From DATKZS01 sp035527835 [NCBI: bacterium] (GTDB lineage Bacteria; RBG-13-61-14), in NCBI GenBank assembly GCA_035527835.1, contig DATKZS010000055.1, positions 1 to 22,628 of the forward strand: 22,628 nt of DNA. Reading direction: 5' to 3'. The notes below the pieces were generated by a model, which saw nothing but the letters and a program-made list of their open reading frames with translations, searched no databases and was not told the origin of the DNA. The translations under genes and the position numbers were made by a program. This document shows, one piece after another, positions 22,111 to 22,628 of the stretch. Numbering within the stretch: position 1 is the stretch's first letter; each line of letters starts with the position of its first letter.

Positions 22111-22521
22111 ATGACAGGTCACATGCCAAAGCGATGGAGGATGGAAAATAAACCAGCCATATTGATTGTTGATGACCAGCCTGAAAACATTGAGCTTCTC
22201 GAAGCACATCTGGTTCCGCTGGGTTATGATATTATCAAGGCGACCAGCGGTGAAGAAGCGCTGGGGAAACTTGCTGGTAATCAAATTGATCTGATTCTGC
22301 TGGATGTCATGATGCCTGGCAAGGATGGTTTTGAAGTTACCCGCCGGGTCAGGCAAGATATGACACTTCGAGTGATTCCGATAATCTTGGTTACCGCCTT
22401 GCGGGAAACGCAAGATCGGGTCAAAGGAATTGAAGCCGGTTGTGATGATTTTCTTTCAAAGCCGATTGATAAGATGGAGCTTTTAGCCGAGGCTGTCCCA
22501 TCCATAGTTGAAGGTTCTTAA
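22111..22521 (+). pseudogene. Second receiver(-cyclase) copy truncated by an insertion sequence
   Basis: A receiver domain closely similar to that of the upstream cyclase protein (ILIVDDQPENIELLEAHL, ILLDVMMPGKDGFEV, DDFLSKPIDKMELLA). After ELLA the homology stops at about 22488, where the intact copy continues with a linker and cyclase. The frame then reads into the insertion sequence for ten codons (EAVPSIVEGS) and stops at 22519-22521. The start is probably ATG 22111, ten bases after GGGAGG (22095-22100); ATG 22141 has GGAGG touching it, too near. A bare receiver could still be made, but the output domain is cut off. Confidence 0.82.
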
Positions 22522-22526
22522 AAAGG

Positions 22527-22595
22527 ATGGCGGTTCCATCCAGCTGATTGTAAAATCAGCTAACCCAAAAATCTCTTTAAAGGAGGAACCGCCAT
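22527..22595 (+). promoter_or_regulatory. Ribosome-site-sequestering stem before the transposase
   Basis: ATGGCGGTTCC (22527-22537) is perfectly complementary to GGAACCGCCAT (22585-22595), which covers part of AGGAGG and the start codon. A second stem, AGCTGATT/AATCAGCT (22542-22561), sits in the loop. In read-through RNA this would hide the start, as known for IS10/IS50-type control. An alternative short hairpin GGATGG/CCATCC (22525-22541) could compete. Confidence 0.6.
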
Positions 22596-22628
22596 GAAGA
22601 GAAGCTATCAGATTGTGAGGAAGAATGG
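22594..22628 (+). CDS. Probable transposase, first codons only
   Basis: ATG 22594 follows AGGAGG (22581-22586) by seven bases and opens MKRSYQIVRKN, then the window ends. Its place inside an insertion-sequence end makes a transposase likely, but 11 residues do not identify a family. Confidence 0.5.
   Translation, partial: MKRSYQIVRKN

Larger units (their letters stand above)
22489..22628 (+). mobile_element. Left end of an insertion sequence (continues beyond the window)
   Basis: The element seems to begin with GAGGCTGTCCCATCC at 22489, a terminal sequence of the type seen in several IS families, exactly where receiver homology ends. About 105 bases of non-coding end with nested hairpins precede a gene start at 22594. 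The family cannot be named from this fragment, and the right end is outside. Confidence 0.7.

Overview
The window looks like a chromosomal segment of a GC-rich, Gram-negative (diderm) bacterium. Evidence: psd and pssA for phosphatidylethanolamine, an lgt/lspA lipoprotein-maturation cluster, a Tat-type leader, sigma-54 regulation, and GTG/TTG starts backed by strong Shine-Dalgarno sites. The order ilvC-psd-pssA-leuA is known from Desulfobacterota and some uncultured phyla. Together with kaiC/kaiB in a non-cyanobacterial setting and the many periodic palindromic intergenic repeats, it suggests an environmental lineage (Desulfobacterota or a candidate phylum such as Omnitrophota). I cannot assign it more closely from sequence alone.

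Layout. 1-1.9 kb: the 3' part of an N6-adenine DNA methyltransferase overlapping a probable restriction endonuclease. 1.9-3.1 kb: a Tat-exported nitroreductase and, on the minus strand, rpmB with a clear promoter and terminator. 3.2-9.5 kb: branched-chain amino-acid and phospholipid genes (ilvC, psd, pssA, leuA, leuC), with a GxxExxY-family gene inside a perfect 27-bp inverted repeat placed between ilvC and psd. 9.8-13.4 kb: two tandem lspA paralogues, lgt, and a coupled radical-SAM/B12-type protein. 13.5-22.6 kb: a signalling region made up of a broken receiver/AAA+ fusion, kaiC, kaiB, a sigma-54 activator with an unusual repeat N-terminus, a well-formed -24/-12 promoter, a three-gene ElaB/YqjD-YqjE-YqjK-like operon, a soluble histidine kinase with two almost identical PAS domains, a lone receiver, a receiver-adenylate cyclase, and a second copy of the latter interrupted by an insertion sequence that runs off the window.

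The most interesting hypothesis is that kaiC-kaiB-sigma-54 activator form one operon and that the activator drives the sigma-54 promoter just downstream. That would link a KaiBC timing or energy-sensing device to membrane-anchored stress (possibly ribosome-silencing) proteins and to a kinase/cAMP output. The gene order, overlaps and promoter are visible; the functional link is inference.

A second theme is the intergenic DNA. At least five unrelated short motifs (7-12 nt units) each build a tandem array followed by its inverted complement, giving long hairpins. In one case the hairpin loop carries the GxxExxY gene. In another, the two arms differ by a compensatory base-pair swap, which points to selection on RNA or DNA structure.
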